Of a stretch of 64,000 nucleotides of DNA, positions 14,901 to 23,533 are shown piece by piece. Under the pieces are notes generated by a model. That model saw nothing but the letters and a program-made list of their open reading frames with translations. It was not told the origin of the DNA and searched no databases. This DNA is from Spongilla lacustris (Eukaryota; Porifera; Demospongiae; Spongillida; Spongillidae): positions 2,559,015 through 2,623,014 of the forward strand of contig OX442424.1 in NCBI GenBank assembly GCA_949361645.1, given 5' to 3'. Each line of letters opens with the position of its first letter. The stretch's first letter is position 1. The position numbers and the translations under genes are program-made.

Positions 14901-17132
14901 GTTGATACAACGGATGTTGCCTGGCAGCAAGCCCAGCTTAGCCTAAGCAAAGGAGGGTTGGGCATGAGGTCTCTGTCCCGCCACTCACCTGCAGCATTCA
15001 TTGCATCTCTATGCTCCTCTGGCTATGGCTCCATATAAAACCACCATCTCTCTCATGCAGTACAGACATTTAATGCATCCGTGTCTCCTTCTCATGCAAT
15101 TCAGACTGATGGTAGTTTATTTTCATCTCCAGTCCATCAAAAGCAACTTTCGAGCAAGATTGATATCCATCAGTTCAATAGCATCCTGATTGCTTCTTCT
15201 GTTGCTGATAAGGCTCATTTGTTGTCTGTCTCATCCCCACATGCTGCTTCATGGCTGTCTGTAGTCCCTTCTGAAGGTCTCGGCCTTCATCTTGAGCCTT
15301 CAGTATTCCAGGTAGCTGTCAAGTGGTGGCTTGGTTTGGACACCTCTAATGGTTCCCAGTGTGCCCTATGCCCAAACAGTGCATTAGATCCCCTTGGTCA
15401 CCATGCCACAACATGCAAAAAAGGAGGAGACGTGGTGATCCGTCACAACCAGTGGAGACTTGCCATAGAGCCCACTTGAGTGTGAAGGTGGAGATGGGTA
15501 GCAACCTTACTTCAGACCATGACCACTCACGCCCTGCAGACATTTTGCTACCCAATTGGGCCCTTGGTAAACCAGTTGCCTTTGATATATCAGTGACATC
15601 ACCGCTAATCCTAAAATTGTAGTAGTGAGATTGTCAGCTGAGGCAGCCGCATTGTCCACTGAAGAGCGTAAACACACAGAAAATGACCCCAAATGCAATG
15701 GCTTGGGGTGGTGTTGTATACCTCTGGTTGCAGAGTCGTATGGTGCTTGGGGAAAAGAAGCCATAGATTCATTTAAAATGCTTGCCTCCCGTCTTGCCAT
15801 AATATTGGGCAAAACAAAATCAGCTGTGCTGTCTGAGCTGTACAGTAGGCTCAACCTGCATTTGGTGAGAGCGAATGCGACAGCGATCCTCTCCAGGTGG
15901 CTTCCATCTTAAAATTTAATTAACTGTAGTGTGATCTAAGTGTTGTACGTATTCTGTACCTTGTAATAGTATTAAAACCCCATATATATATAATTATATA
16001 TATATAATTATATATATATATATATAATTATAATTATAATTATATATATAATTATGAACTTGCCATAAACTTGTAATTAATGAATAATGATTGTTATGAC
16101 ATCAACATGTATATCAGATTTGCACATTAGCCATTTCTTTGTCAAAGTCACCAGCTTGTTGTACCTAATAGGAATTTGATAGTTGCCATGTATAGTACTT
16201 TTTTAAAATTATTTCCATAGGACGTTAATGTTAATTTGGAGTTCCATTTTGAGTACTGTTTCTGTGAAAAGTTCAAATACCTGATGGGCATCCTATTTGT
16301 ATTCAAAGGCATGGAGGTGTTGTTTGGACTGTTCCTTGCTTATGAGAGTCACAATGTCGATTACCTCTGTATCAACGACTCCCACTATCTCAGCATTGCT
16401 ACATATGCATTGGTGATCCTTGTGGGCATTGGAGCTCCCCTCAGCCTCATCCTATCCCAAAGCCTGTTCCTTGATCCAGCCTATGGACTTGCTGTGCTCA
16501 CAATTACCTCTTCAACCATGGCAGGCCTGCTGATCTTGTACATACCGAAGGTGAGGTTGTGTTGCATTGTATGTGGCTGTCATTTCATTCTATGATGTGT
16601 TTTTTTAGTTTGTGTATATGGCAAAAGGGAGGAGCACGCTGATCAATGAGAAAGTCTGCAGTGAAGTGGTGGCTGCTCATAGACTGCAGCTGGGTACAAT
16701 GGGCCCTCCACTTCCAAATGTCAATGGAGGACCAGCGAAGGAAGAAGGGAGATTGGTATGTGTCCCCAAGTTCATGCACAGATATTGTGTACCTATATTA
16801 ATTCTATATAACCCAGCTTTTAAAATGAGATACAACAATAAAAGTTAGCATTCTCATATCTCTAGCAGAATAAGTAATGATTAATGGAAAGCTACCAAAA
16901 TGTTTAATCTATACTTTCATCTGTCCAGAGTAAAGATAAAACCGAATGCTGTGATTCAGGATACTCCATCACCCCCACTGTTACTGTTAGTGATGCACAA
17001 GCTGAACCTGTGAATACATGTGTGAGCACAACTCCCCTTGAATCCATTGATGAAGTCATTTCTACAAGCAGCACCTGTAGAAATGAGAGGAACCACTTGA
17101 AATCATCCCAAAGCTATACCATAGATGCATAG
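1609..17132 (+). CDS. GABA-B-type metabotropic receptor (class C GPCR), 17 exons, complete
   Basis: Exons: 1609-1851, 1939-2094, 2547-2717, 3639-3776, 4080-4145, 4198-4314, 4649-4732, 5243-5572, 6854-6914, 7181-7282, 7497-7641, 8653-8803, 9418-9525, 10734-10850, 16221-16550, 16609-16755, 16929-17132 (TAG at 17130). All junctions are GT-AG and phases join without a stop. The ATG at 1633 has an A at -3 and gives a better signal peptide (LLVLFLAVVGSLFA) than the ATG at 1609; from 1633 the product is 881 aa. Residues ~25-480 form a Venus-flytrap domain with the family blocks GGGCSVSTVPLA and ATSPALSDRNRFPKFFRT, and LAYDGMWAIALAL in exon 8. Seven membrane helices follow, near residues 500-523, 537-560, 583-603, 622-645, 675-695, 709-730 and 744-765. 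FKGMEVLFGLFLAYES and YIPK are GABA-B hallmarks. The ~115-residue cytoplasmic tail is Ser/Thr-rich, and I see no coiled coil. Predicted role: surface receptor signalling through G proteins; the ligand is not determinable here. Confidence 0.93.
4771..4882. repeat. (GT)n microsatellite in receptor intron 7
   Basis: About 110 bp of almost uninterrupted GT/TG dinucleotides. Long frames read as poly-Cys-Val or His-Thr here are repeat artefacts. Confidence 0.95.
5964..6275 (-). other. unrecognised antisense open frame in receptor intron 8
   Basis: This is a 103-codon frame on the strand opposite the receptor. Residues ~15-75 look protein-like, with mixed charged and aromatic residues (for example DWTIRFRSDRGKWYFHLTYN and KRVTVEDPDESYVLVTRQRL). 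The end is distorted by the 21-nt G run at 6003-6023, which reads as poly-Pro. Upstream on the same strand, ATG|gtaagc and ...aaaccag| resemble splice sites. It could be a transposon-derived fragment or a nested gene. I do not recognise a family. Confidence 0.3.
10411..10521. repeat. 111-bp foldback element, family 1 copy A
   Basis: It starts TAGTCT..GGCCCCAGGCCCA and ends with its inverted counterpart TGGGTCTGGGGTCGAGACTA. The central part ATGGATTACATCAC is shared with copies at 24205-24309 and, more weakly, 35082-35162. It lies in receptor intron 13. This is a non-autonomous inverted-repeat element of unassigned superfamily. Confidence 0.65.
11500..11640 (+). pseudogene. fragment of RLE-type retrotransposon endonuclease
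   Basis: A short open stretch reads SGLTPDHSHPRPADVLVTGW. It matches the endonuclease-core region of the neighbouring element at 15484-15615 (LTSDHDHSRPADILLPNW), including the RPAD motif. No larger part of the element is readable around it, so it is an isolated remnant in receptor intron 14. Confidence 0.5.
11886..11953. repeat. (TAA)n/(AAT)n tract at the 5' edge of a retrotransposon
   Basis: Two runs of TAA repeats, at about 11886-11914 and 11938-11953, abut the 5' end of the retrotransposon. A matching AAT-rich tract follows its 3' end near 14323-14352. Confidence 0.85.
11954..14352 (+). mobile_element. 5'-truncated RLE-class non-LTR retrotransposon in a TAA tract
   Basis: The element has one long frame (11955-14126), a 3' UTR of about 170 nt and an A/AAT-rich 3' end. 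It is flanked on both sides by TAA repeats, so target-site duplications cannot be told from the microsatellite. No terminal repeats are seen. It sits in the sense orientation in receptor intron 14. RLE-class elements of the R4 clade such as Dong are known to insert in TAA repeats; whether this one belongs to that clade is inference. Confidence 0.75.
11955..14126 (+). CDS. reverse transcriptase with C-terminal restriction-like endonuclease (partial, 5' truncated)
   Basis: The frame is open for about 720 codons, starting inside the protein at FPRDSACGPSGLRIQHL and ending at TAA 14124-14126. Reverse transcriptase motifs in order are motif A (ACKVDLKNAFNEVSR), motif B (GVHQGDPLGPLLFSL) and the catalytic motif C (WYLDDGTLAG). 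After a long linker comes a zinc-ribbon-like CPHC..DPLGHHAVTC, then RHN, then RPADFLV and AAFDLTV. I read this as the zinc knuckle and PD-(D/E)XK restriction-like endonuclease typical of R2/R4/CRE-type elements. Known role: target-primed reverse transcription, with the endonuclease nicking the target and the reverse transcriptase copying the RNA. There are no internal stops, but the N-terminal part is missing, so this copy is probably not autonomous. Confidence 0.85.
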   Translation, partial: QFPRDSACGPSGLRIQHLIEAAEVHLPISICSSLRAIVNILADGRAPIGVAKFLAGGSLTALMKNEEGSPLDIRPIVVGETLRRLTGKCLCIISRAKASEFFEPFQLGVAYPAGAEKLVHGFRRCISEHWGDREFVACKVDLKNAFNEVSRQALLEECATHFPELFWWVYWCYGQHPTLWHPMGTLGSEQGVHQGDPLGPLLFSLVLQKLVRAIAADKECSNLLFNRWYLDDGTLAGSTDAVKRAIQLIQQIGPPMGLRINATKCELISQGSLECFPADMKRQHDPNVEILGAPIGDVIFCAKFLAQKRAKAVRLLSQVAEVGSIDPQIALLLLRQCASFCKLVHVARSTPPSLVSEGLALYDGDVRCHFSDCVGIDASDADWQQVQLSLSRGGLGLRRLELHCSAAYLASVIKTSNSDPLDEFSRQAVSIYNSLVPQASSLSDNSLLESGSSQKKLSAGIENHQFDQLCAISTPANHARLLSASSRHASSWLAVIPSRGLNLCMEPDEFQVALKWWLGMDTSPQQRCPHCHDHQLDPLGHHAVTCKGGGDAVIRHNALRDVFAQFCHRACLGGQLEVGYGSGRDVSNSRPADFLVPNKTLGKPAAFDLTVVSPLNSNTLIEAGATSGSAAGKAEVRKHNANDPKCRELGWVCIPLAVESYGCWGEEAHSSFSRLAARLALQLQCSKSKATTTIYQRLNLTLVRCNARAMLSRARLLQSVDGG
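14371..15912 (+). pseudogene. second, decayed RLE-type retrotransposon copy
   Basis: It begins inside the reverse transcriptase just before motif C, here WYHDDGVLAG rather than YLDD, and runs to the C-terminal RLNLHLVRANATAILSRW. Frames are broken at least three times: near 15038, near 15420-15480 (including an in-frame TGA at 15477) and near 15620. The zinc ribbon (CALC..DPLGHHATTC, RHN) and RPADILL/AFDISV endonuclease core remain readable. It is clearly diverged from the intact-frame copy just upstream and so represents a different lineage. AT dinucleotide tracts flank both ends (about 14354-14370 and 15981-16055). Confidence 0.85.
15981..16055. repeat. AT-rich palindromic microsatellite
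   Basis: Runs of TATA and TAATTATA are self-complementary. They follow directly on the 3' end of the second retrotransposon copy. Confidence 0.8.
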
Positions 17133-17450
17133 CCAGCAGAACCCAGCAGAACTTTGCATGCAGTTTAGGAATGTATTTTGCAAGAAGTACTCTGACTACA
17201 TGTTGAAACTAACCTAAGATGAGAATTAAGTACTGATCAGGTAGACCTTCCCCCATGCATGCACAATTACCAGAAAATTATGCATCACAACTTATTGTCA
17301 ATGCAGACTTAAGGAACCAGTCATGGTAAATAGAGCTTTTTAATTAATGTGAAAAGATGGCTGTCTTCTTGGATATGTGGTACACCACACTTAAATCTAT
17401 AGCACCTCGTTTGGTGTTGATCAACACAGGTATTGTAACACCCTAATGTG

Positions 17451-17456
17451 AATAAA
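17451..17456 (+). terminator. candidate polyadenylation signal of the receptor gene
   Basis: AATAAA lies 319 nt past the receptor stop codon. It is the first perfect hexamer I noticed in the 3' flank, and its use is inferred. Confidence 0.45.
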
Positions 17457-17469
17457 ACTAGTTAGCATG

Positions 17470-17900
17470 TGCAAGTACTTCTGTGACTCTGATCTACTAG
17501 TATCCGCAGCTGTCTGAGACCGGCAGAGAGTGTTGGATCGCTTTATTGTTCACTATTAAACAGTAAGGTGAAATCGATCTAGTGAATGAGAACACATGCA
17601 ACACAGTGCGCATGCATGCAATGTAGGCATACATGATTTATTTGATGTTTTGCTGAATGTAGTGTATGGTAAATTGTAATTGTGGTTTCCATGCCCAGGC
17701 AGAAGCATGTCAACGATATATTATACTGCTTCCATGTAAAAACTGCAGTCACTTATTTGATACAACTCCTCCATACATTAGTGATTTAACAGTGGCCTTT
17801 TTCACTGCTCTCGAATACTCAGAGCTATGCCATCAACATTTATAAACACTCCTATTTACCATATCCTTTGAACACCGCAGCACTACTACTAAGTATGTCT
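17470..17900. other. intergenic DNA, nothing recognised
   Basis: I see no convincing exon, repeat array or RNA gene in this interval. Confidence 0.4.
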
Positions 17901-17949
17901 TATGTACATGTATTTTGAGAAGGTTGTTTCCATTCAGCACATTTTGGGT

Positions 17950-18775
17950 TAATAATGATTTTCCACGACTTAAAATGCAGTTGTATAATATCATTTCAAG
18001 CTGGTCATTCACAACCTCGGTGGATGAACCAAAAGATAGCATACTGAGGGAATATAAAGGTAGCCTTGAAAAGCCTATTCTAAGGAATAGCACTTTGCTA
18101 GATGAGCTAAATGATGCCTTTTGCAAAACCCACCCATGGTTAGCACAAGAGATCTGTACTAGATCTGCACATGCAGCTGTTAATGAAGCTAGTGCAGGTG
18201 CATCGCTTAACATGGCACAGAGCATGCGTAGAAAAGTAGCAGGTGAATTTCTACATGATTTTTGTATGAATGCAATTAAAAGTGACATTCTAGCTGGGGT
18301 AAGGTACCATACTGCTAATTCATAGCCTTTCTTCTATGACACCTCTTACAGCCACACAAGGCAACTTGATGTGCTGTACCTGAATGGTAGGTGTGTGGTG
18401 GCAGAGGAAGTAGGAGATAGACATTGTGGCAGTATGCGTACACTAAAATGGACGTGTACAAAAGAATGTCGTTTGCTTACCAGTTGTGAAATAGACATTG
18501 TGTTGCGGACAAATGGGCTATTTCAAAAATGCACAGAAGACATTTGAGCTGGGTGTGCATCATGGTAGCACTTTGCAATCAGACTTGCGCTTTAGTGAGG
18601 GGCATGGGCACCCCATTTTATGTGAGTTCCCAACATGCTCCAGTCCACTCCAGTGTGTTAAGGGGCTTCCTTTGGAAGCTTTATTCTGTCTACAAAAAAC
18701 ATATGGCCATTAAAGCTATGGATGCAATGCTTTCTAGTGGCAGTGTTGATGAATTGACAAGCACCTTGGTTTGAA
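17950..18775 (+). pseudogene. unrecognised, broken coding-like stretch
   Basis: Three consecutive segments look protein-coding but lie in different frames. Segment 1 (~17950-18300) contains TLLDELNDAFCKTHPWLAQE and NMAQSMRRKVAGEFLHDF. Segment 2 (~18353-18525) contains QLDVLYLNGRCVVAEEVGD and a Cys-rich part. Segment 3 (~18610-18775) contains RGFLWKLYSVYKKHMAIKAM and ends in a stop. A plausible 54-nt intron lies between the first two (GGG|gtaagg ... cttacag|CC), but the phases do not join. I do not recognise the protein; it may be a decayed gene or transposon product. Confidence 0.4.
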
Positions 18776-18931
18776 GGATAACTGCAATGGAATGCAGTCA
18801 TCCAATACACAGGCACACCTCCACCTACTCTCACCACTACATAATCCCACCCACCTAATCTTCCTCTTTCCTACTGTCACCTAACCCCTCCCCACCCACC
18901 TGTGCTGGGCCTCCATATCAGTCATTGTACC

Positions 18932-19035
18932 AGGCCTTATGAAGAAGGAAACATCAGATATGTGGACTCCAAGCTCTGTGCCATCATTCTGTAACAGGAT
19001 AAAAAAGAATGACCATATTACCTTCAATCCCTAAT
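18932..19035. repeat. dispersed repeat, copy 1 (left part)
   Basis: GAAGAAGGAAACATCAGATA and the following ~45 nt recur almost exactly at 20290-20350. The copy is interrupted by the G-rich minisatellite and resumes near 19398-19500, where CAATCCCTTATATGGCA and CATCGTCCAAATCATCACAG match 20436-20510. Confidence 0.7.
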
Positions 19036-19084
19036 ATGGCAAGCGGTGGGGATTGCTGAGGAGGAGGAGAGTCACTAATGGTTG

Positions 19085-19308
19085 GGATGATGTGAGGGTG
19101 TGAGGGTGTGCTGGGGATGGTAAGGATGTGCTGGGGATGGTGAGGGTGTGCTGGGGATGGTGAGGGTGTGCTGGGGATGTTGAAGGTGTGCTGGGGAGGG
19201 TGTGAGGGTATGTTGGTGAGGGTGTGCTGGGGAGGGTAAGAGGGTGTGCTGGGGAGGGAAGGTATGCTGGGGAGGGTGAGGGTGTGCTGGGGACTGGGAG
19301 GGTGAGGG
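19085..19308. repeat. G-rich minisatellite (~20-bp unit)
   Basis: About ten imperfect copies of GGTGTGCTGGGGATGGTGAG. The array is inserted within a dispersed repeat. Confidence 0.85.
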
Positions 19309-20257
19309 CCACTAATGCCCAGATGAATGAAACACATACCTAGCACAATAAGAACACCTGCACAGACAATGTTGTGATGAACATGGTAACATAGTGTGTC
19401 AATCCCTTATATGGCATGAAACAAGTCACACCCACCTGACTGAGAGGGCATCGTCCAAATCATCACAGCTTACAGGATCTACATTTGTACTGAATAAGAT
19501 GGCGCAGGGGGTGGGGGGCGGAAGCACTAACTAGCCGATCCTAAATATGAATTTAGTTAGTCCAAATAAGCTATGGGTGGGGGGGCTGAAAGCGGACAGC
19601 CCCCCCCCCCCCCCCCCCCACACACACACACTGGTTGAATCCGCCGAAAGCGCCCCCCCCCCCCCCCCTAACTTAAAATCCTGGATCCGCCCCTGACTGG
19701 TCTGTACAAAGTGACCATTTGGGTACTGGGAGTCTGAAGGCCAAGAGCCAATGCACACCATACAGGGGAGATATATGGGTGAAGGGAAGTGTGGGAAAGT
19801 AAGGGGAGGGATAGGTGTGAGGGAGGGGAAGGAAGGAGAGAGAGGGAATGAAGAAAGAGAGAGGAACCTCGAGGAGGCACAGAAGATATATGGAGGACAC
19901 AGCACATGCCGCATAGGTGTGGGTACTACATGTATGTAGAAATACCTCATGCAAGCATATGTATATTACATGTATGTAGCTCATGCACACATACATGTAT
20001 GTACACCCACACAAGGGTTGCCACCACAGTTTCCATGCACCAATTCAAGTACAGGTGCACCTTGGTGCTACCTGTTGAATACCATTTTTATTGAATATGA
20101 ACATACCCTTATTGAAAAGTTCAGTGAACCACATCCGATCTATTGTATGAACCACTCCTTCGCCACATTCTTAGTGCCTGCAATAACTCTAATCAATTCA
20201 TATCACAAACAAATAGATACCTAATCATGCCAAGTGTGACCACCCTGTGTACAGGGG

Positions 20258-20545
20258 AGAGATACGAATGAAGGGAAGTGTGGGGAAGGAAGGGGCCTCA
20301 CGAAGAAGGAAACATCAGATATGTGGACTCCAAGCTCTGTGCCACCATTCTGTACGGTGCCTGTAACAGAATAAACAGAGCCATAAGACCTTCAGTCCCT
20401 AATACAGCATGGCCAGATCAGGCCAACTTGACCTTCAATCCCTTATATGACAAGAAACAAGTCACGCCCACCTCGGTATCGTCCAAATCATCACAGTCCT
20501 CAGGATCTATACTGAACACAAGGTGGGTGTGCCCTGGTCAACATC
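20258..20545. repeat. dispersed repeat, copy 2
   Basis: This matches 18932-19035 plus 19398-19500, and its left flank (ACAGGGGAGAGATACGAATG) also resembles 19763-19785. One frame stays open here (PHEEGNIRYVDSKLCATILY then NLTFNPLYDKKQVTP), so it may be the remnant of a transposon protein. Copy 1 has a stop in the same frame. Confidence 0.6.
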
Positions 20546-20572
20546 CCATGGAGTCTATATGGTAACCATGGT

Positions 20573-20658
20573 CCCCCCCCCCCCCCCCTTAAAATAGCTT
20601 CTTATACATTGTTGCCCCTATTACAACCCTCCCCCCCCCCCCCCCCCCCCCCCCCCCC
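20573..20658. repeat. two long poly-C runs
   Basis: There are runs of 16 C (20573-20588) and 28 C (20631-20658) in non-coding DNA. Such runs are common in this window and error-prone in sequencing. Confidence 0.8.
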
Positions 20659-21038
20659 ATAACAAATTTTTTGATCCGGGGTTGGACAGTGTCCAGGCCT
20701 CAAGGAGGAGCAGAATATCCTGTTCTTGGAATGAGATGTTGGACTCTGCAGGTTAGTTGGATAGAATACATGTGCGTACGTGTACGGGTATAAAAAAAAA
20801 AAGGGTTTATTATAGAGATCAATACGGGAGACGAAGCCCCAGTGACCAAGTCTTCTTTTCAGACAGGAGCACAGAGTTGCTCAGACCAGGGAGATAGACC
20901 CGAGGTTTGCTCACATAATATATATAATTATAATTGTATTTAACAATTTCTTTTCTTTCCAACAAAGGGTTGAACATCACAGAGTTAGCCCTTGACTACC
21001 CTTCCCTTCACTCATATCTCTATGGTTGAATGTATTAG

Positions 21039-21204
21039 GAGAGGCTAAGGACACTGCAGGACGCATACGTGTTCTTTATGCTTCTCGACCACGAGTGGAA
21101 CATGCAGCTGGGTGGACGCTATTTTTTGTACCTCAAGGCTCGAGACCGGTTTATGTATAAGGAGAGTAGACTGTTGACTGTAATGTTATCCTCTCAATGT
21201 CAAG
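21039..21204 (+). CDS. possible additional 5' exon of the TMEM232-like gene
   Basis: A candidate exon follows a TATTAG acceptor and ends ..CAG G|gtgtga. It reads ERLRTLQDAYVFFMLLDHEW and YFLYLKARDRFMYKESRLL. Its end phase joins in frame with the exon at 23534. The first part resembles the VFLRL-containing helix that precedes the YxxxP segment in TMEM232 proteins, but a stretch of about 20 residues has no counterpart I can recall. Treat it as tentative. Confidence 0.35.
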
Positions 21205-22180
21205 GTGTGAAATTGTAGCAGGAGTAAAGTACAAAACTCTGCATACTTGGCATACTTATGCGACAATCAATTATAATCAAAGTACTTTTTATGTGAGATT
21301 GTATTCTATTTAGTGCCATGCGCATGCGCAATGTGGTATATTGTATTTTGTGCTATGAACCTTGTACATACTATATTACAACAACATCTGTTCATTGCTT
21401 AAGATAGAGCCCATGCTGCAGGTCTGCAGTAGGTTCTGGTGCTTATTAGCAACATCTTTTAAACACTATTATCTTTGACGTCTAATTTCAGTATATTTCC
21501 TAGATCGCTACAAGCGAACAATTCTTATGAAACTATCCATCAACTGATTCATTGGTTGAATAGTATGAACTCAAAAACACACGTTATGGGCACAAGAATT
21601 CTCATGGATGTAGAGAGAGCGATGGCAGTGTGACAGGCAGGACTGGCGATGTACCAAACGTAAGGTACCTTAGGTAAAGTGCACTAGTGCCTCTTACATG
21701 TTTGACTTAGGTAGAAGGCAGTACTTGAGTGTGTATCTAGGTTGAAGTTACTATGATTCTAGAGTGTTCTATGAAGACCTTTGTTGTTTACTATCCAGTA
21801 AATTGTGTATAAGCCACAAGTATTGTTCAAGATTATAGCCTGCAAAAAAAAAAAAAAAAAAGCCTCGAATCAAGTCTTGTTTTATGATCAACATACTGAT
21901 ACAGGATGTTACAGGATGTTGAAATTTTGTACCAGGTATGTAAACATCCTGTACCAGAATGTAACTGATAAATCAATTGGAAATCAAGAATTGATTCACA
22001 CTCCCCCCCTTTTTTTATTTTGCTGTATAAATTGTGACAGCTATTATAATGAACACCTCTTCACTAACCTGCAAGAAGCAAAGGATTGTAATTTGGCTAC
22101 ATGCTGCCCGCAGTTAAAACGCTGTTGATGAGCCATTATGGTAAATAATGTTACGTTACTGAGCCGGTGTCGTAGTGCAC
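21205..22180. other. non-coding DNA between candidate exons
   Basis: Apart from a poly-A run near 21844-21861 and an ATGCGCATGCGCA palindrome near 21319, I see no gene or structured repeat. Confidence 0.4.
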
Positions 22181-22264
22181 AATGTCCCCCCTAAAATTTG
22201 TCCCCCCGGACGTTTTGCACTAGTGTACAATGTCCCCCCGGACAATCTACACTAGGGCAAACTG
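22181..22264. repeat. GTCCCCCCGGAC palindromic repeat, cut by gap
   Basis: ACAATGTCCCCCC and CCCCCCGGAC motifs recur two to three times in self-complementary arrangement and run straight into the gap at 22265. Confidence 0.5.
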
Positions 22265-22464
22265 NNNNNNNNNNNNNNNNNNNNNNNNNNNNNNNNNNNN
22301 NNNNNNNNNNNNNNNNNNNNNNNNNNNNNNNNNNNNNNNNNNNNNNNNNNNNNNNNNNNNNNNNNNNNNNNNNNNNNNNNNNNNNNNNNNNNNNNNNNNN
22401 NNNNNNNNNNNNNNNNNNNNNNNNNNNNNNNNNNNNNNNNNNNNNNNNNNNNNNNNNNNNNNNN
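22265..22464. other. assembly gap (200 N)
   Basis: There are exactly 200 N, the same length as the other gap, so this is a placeholder and not a measured distance. Confidence 1.
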
Positions 22465-22559
22465 GAAAGAGGAGTGGATGTGTGTGGTGAAGAGGAGAGT
22501 GGAGGGGAGGTGCACCCCCATATGCCACATCCACTAAGTGTGTACCACACCCACTAAGT

Positions 22560-22760
22560 GTGTACCACACCCACTGTAAGTGTGTACCACACCCACTGTA
22601 CATGTACATGTATATACCACATCCATCCTATTGCCACCCCATCTGTACACATTCTCCAGCAGCAGGATCTTGTTCTGTTGTACAACATACATGTACATGT
22701 GTACATGATGATATACATGTACATACATATACATGTACATGTACATACATGTATACTGTA
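22560..22760. repeat. tandem CCACACCCACT and TACATGTA-rich simple repeats
   Basis: AAGTGTGTACCACACCCACT occurs in tandem at about 22536-22600. It is followed by dispersed ACATGTACATG units to about 22755. Confidence 0.6.
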
Positions 22761-23139
22761 CCTTGGCTATAATTATATTGAGCACTCCCTATCCATTTCA
22801 TCTAGTGATACATGTATATACAGTGTATGATGTTCTATAGCGTGGTGACACATGTATGGCAGCTATGGGGAAACCCACAGTTGCATGCAATGGCTTTGTC
22901 CTTCCCTTCACATTGCACATAAAGGGTATCTGTAGTACTAATAAATAACTGCACTGCATGACCTCGTTAGATTAATGAATTTGTATTGAATACATGTACA
23001 TGCATGTGTACTGTACATCAATTGAGGAAAATCAGTTCTGGTGATTGCTACATGTAATTCTAGTCAGCCCAGATGATATAATAATTGCTTCTTCTGGGGG
23101 GAACCCAGCCCCAGTGATCTCGTCTCCTAGGGGTGAGAT

Positions 23140-23291
<152 letters not shown>

Positions 23292-23533
23292 GAACATGCA
23301 TGTGTGTGTTGTGGTGTGTTACACCAATCTAATTCTAGCTTGTATCCTGTCAACTAAATGCATATACATGTAGTGTACATGGGAATTTATTCAGTTTTTA
23401 TATCCCACACATGTGGAGAACAACACATGTACATTTTTACATGTACTTAGGCACCAGAGCATGTACATTGTACATTGTACAATGTATGTGTCGTGCATAA
23501 TACTACTTATTTATGTTCCAATCGTCATTGCAG

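Noticed and set aside
17833..18288. Minus-strand frame of 151 codons
   Set aside because: It is the shadow of the more protein-like plus-strand segment 17950-18300.
19504..19696. Possible hAT-type element ending in CTGGATCCGCCCCTG
   Set aside because: The right end resembles known hAT termini, but I could not find a matching left end or an 8-bp target-site duplication. The poly-C runs make alignment by eye unreliable.
21380..21480. Possible LTR end with TTCTGGTGCTTATTAGCAAC
   Set aside because: It resembles a primer-binding-site context, but no matching second LTR or retroviral-type coding sequence is visible in the window.
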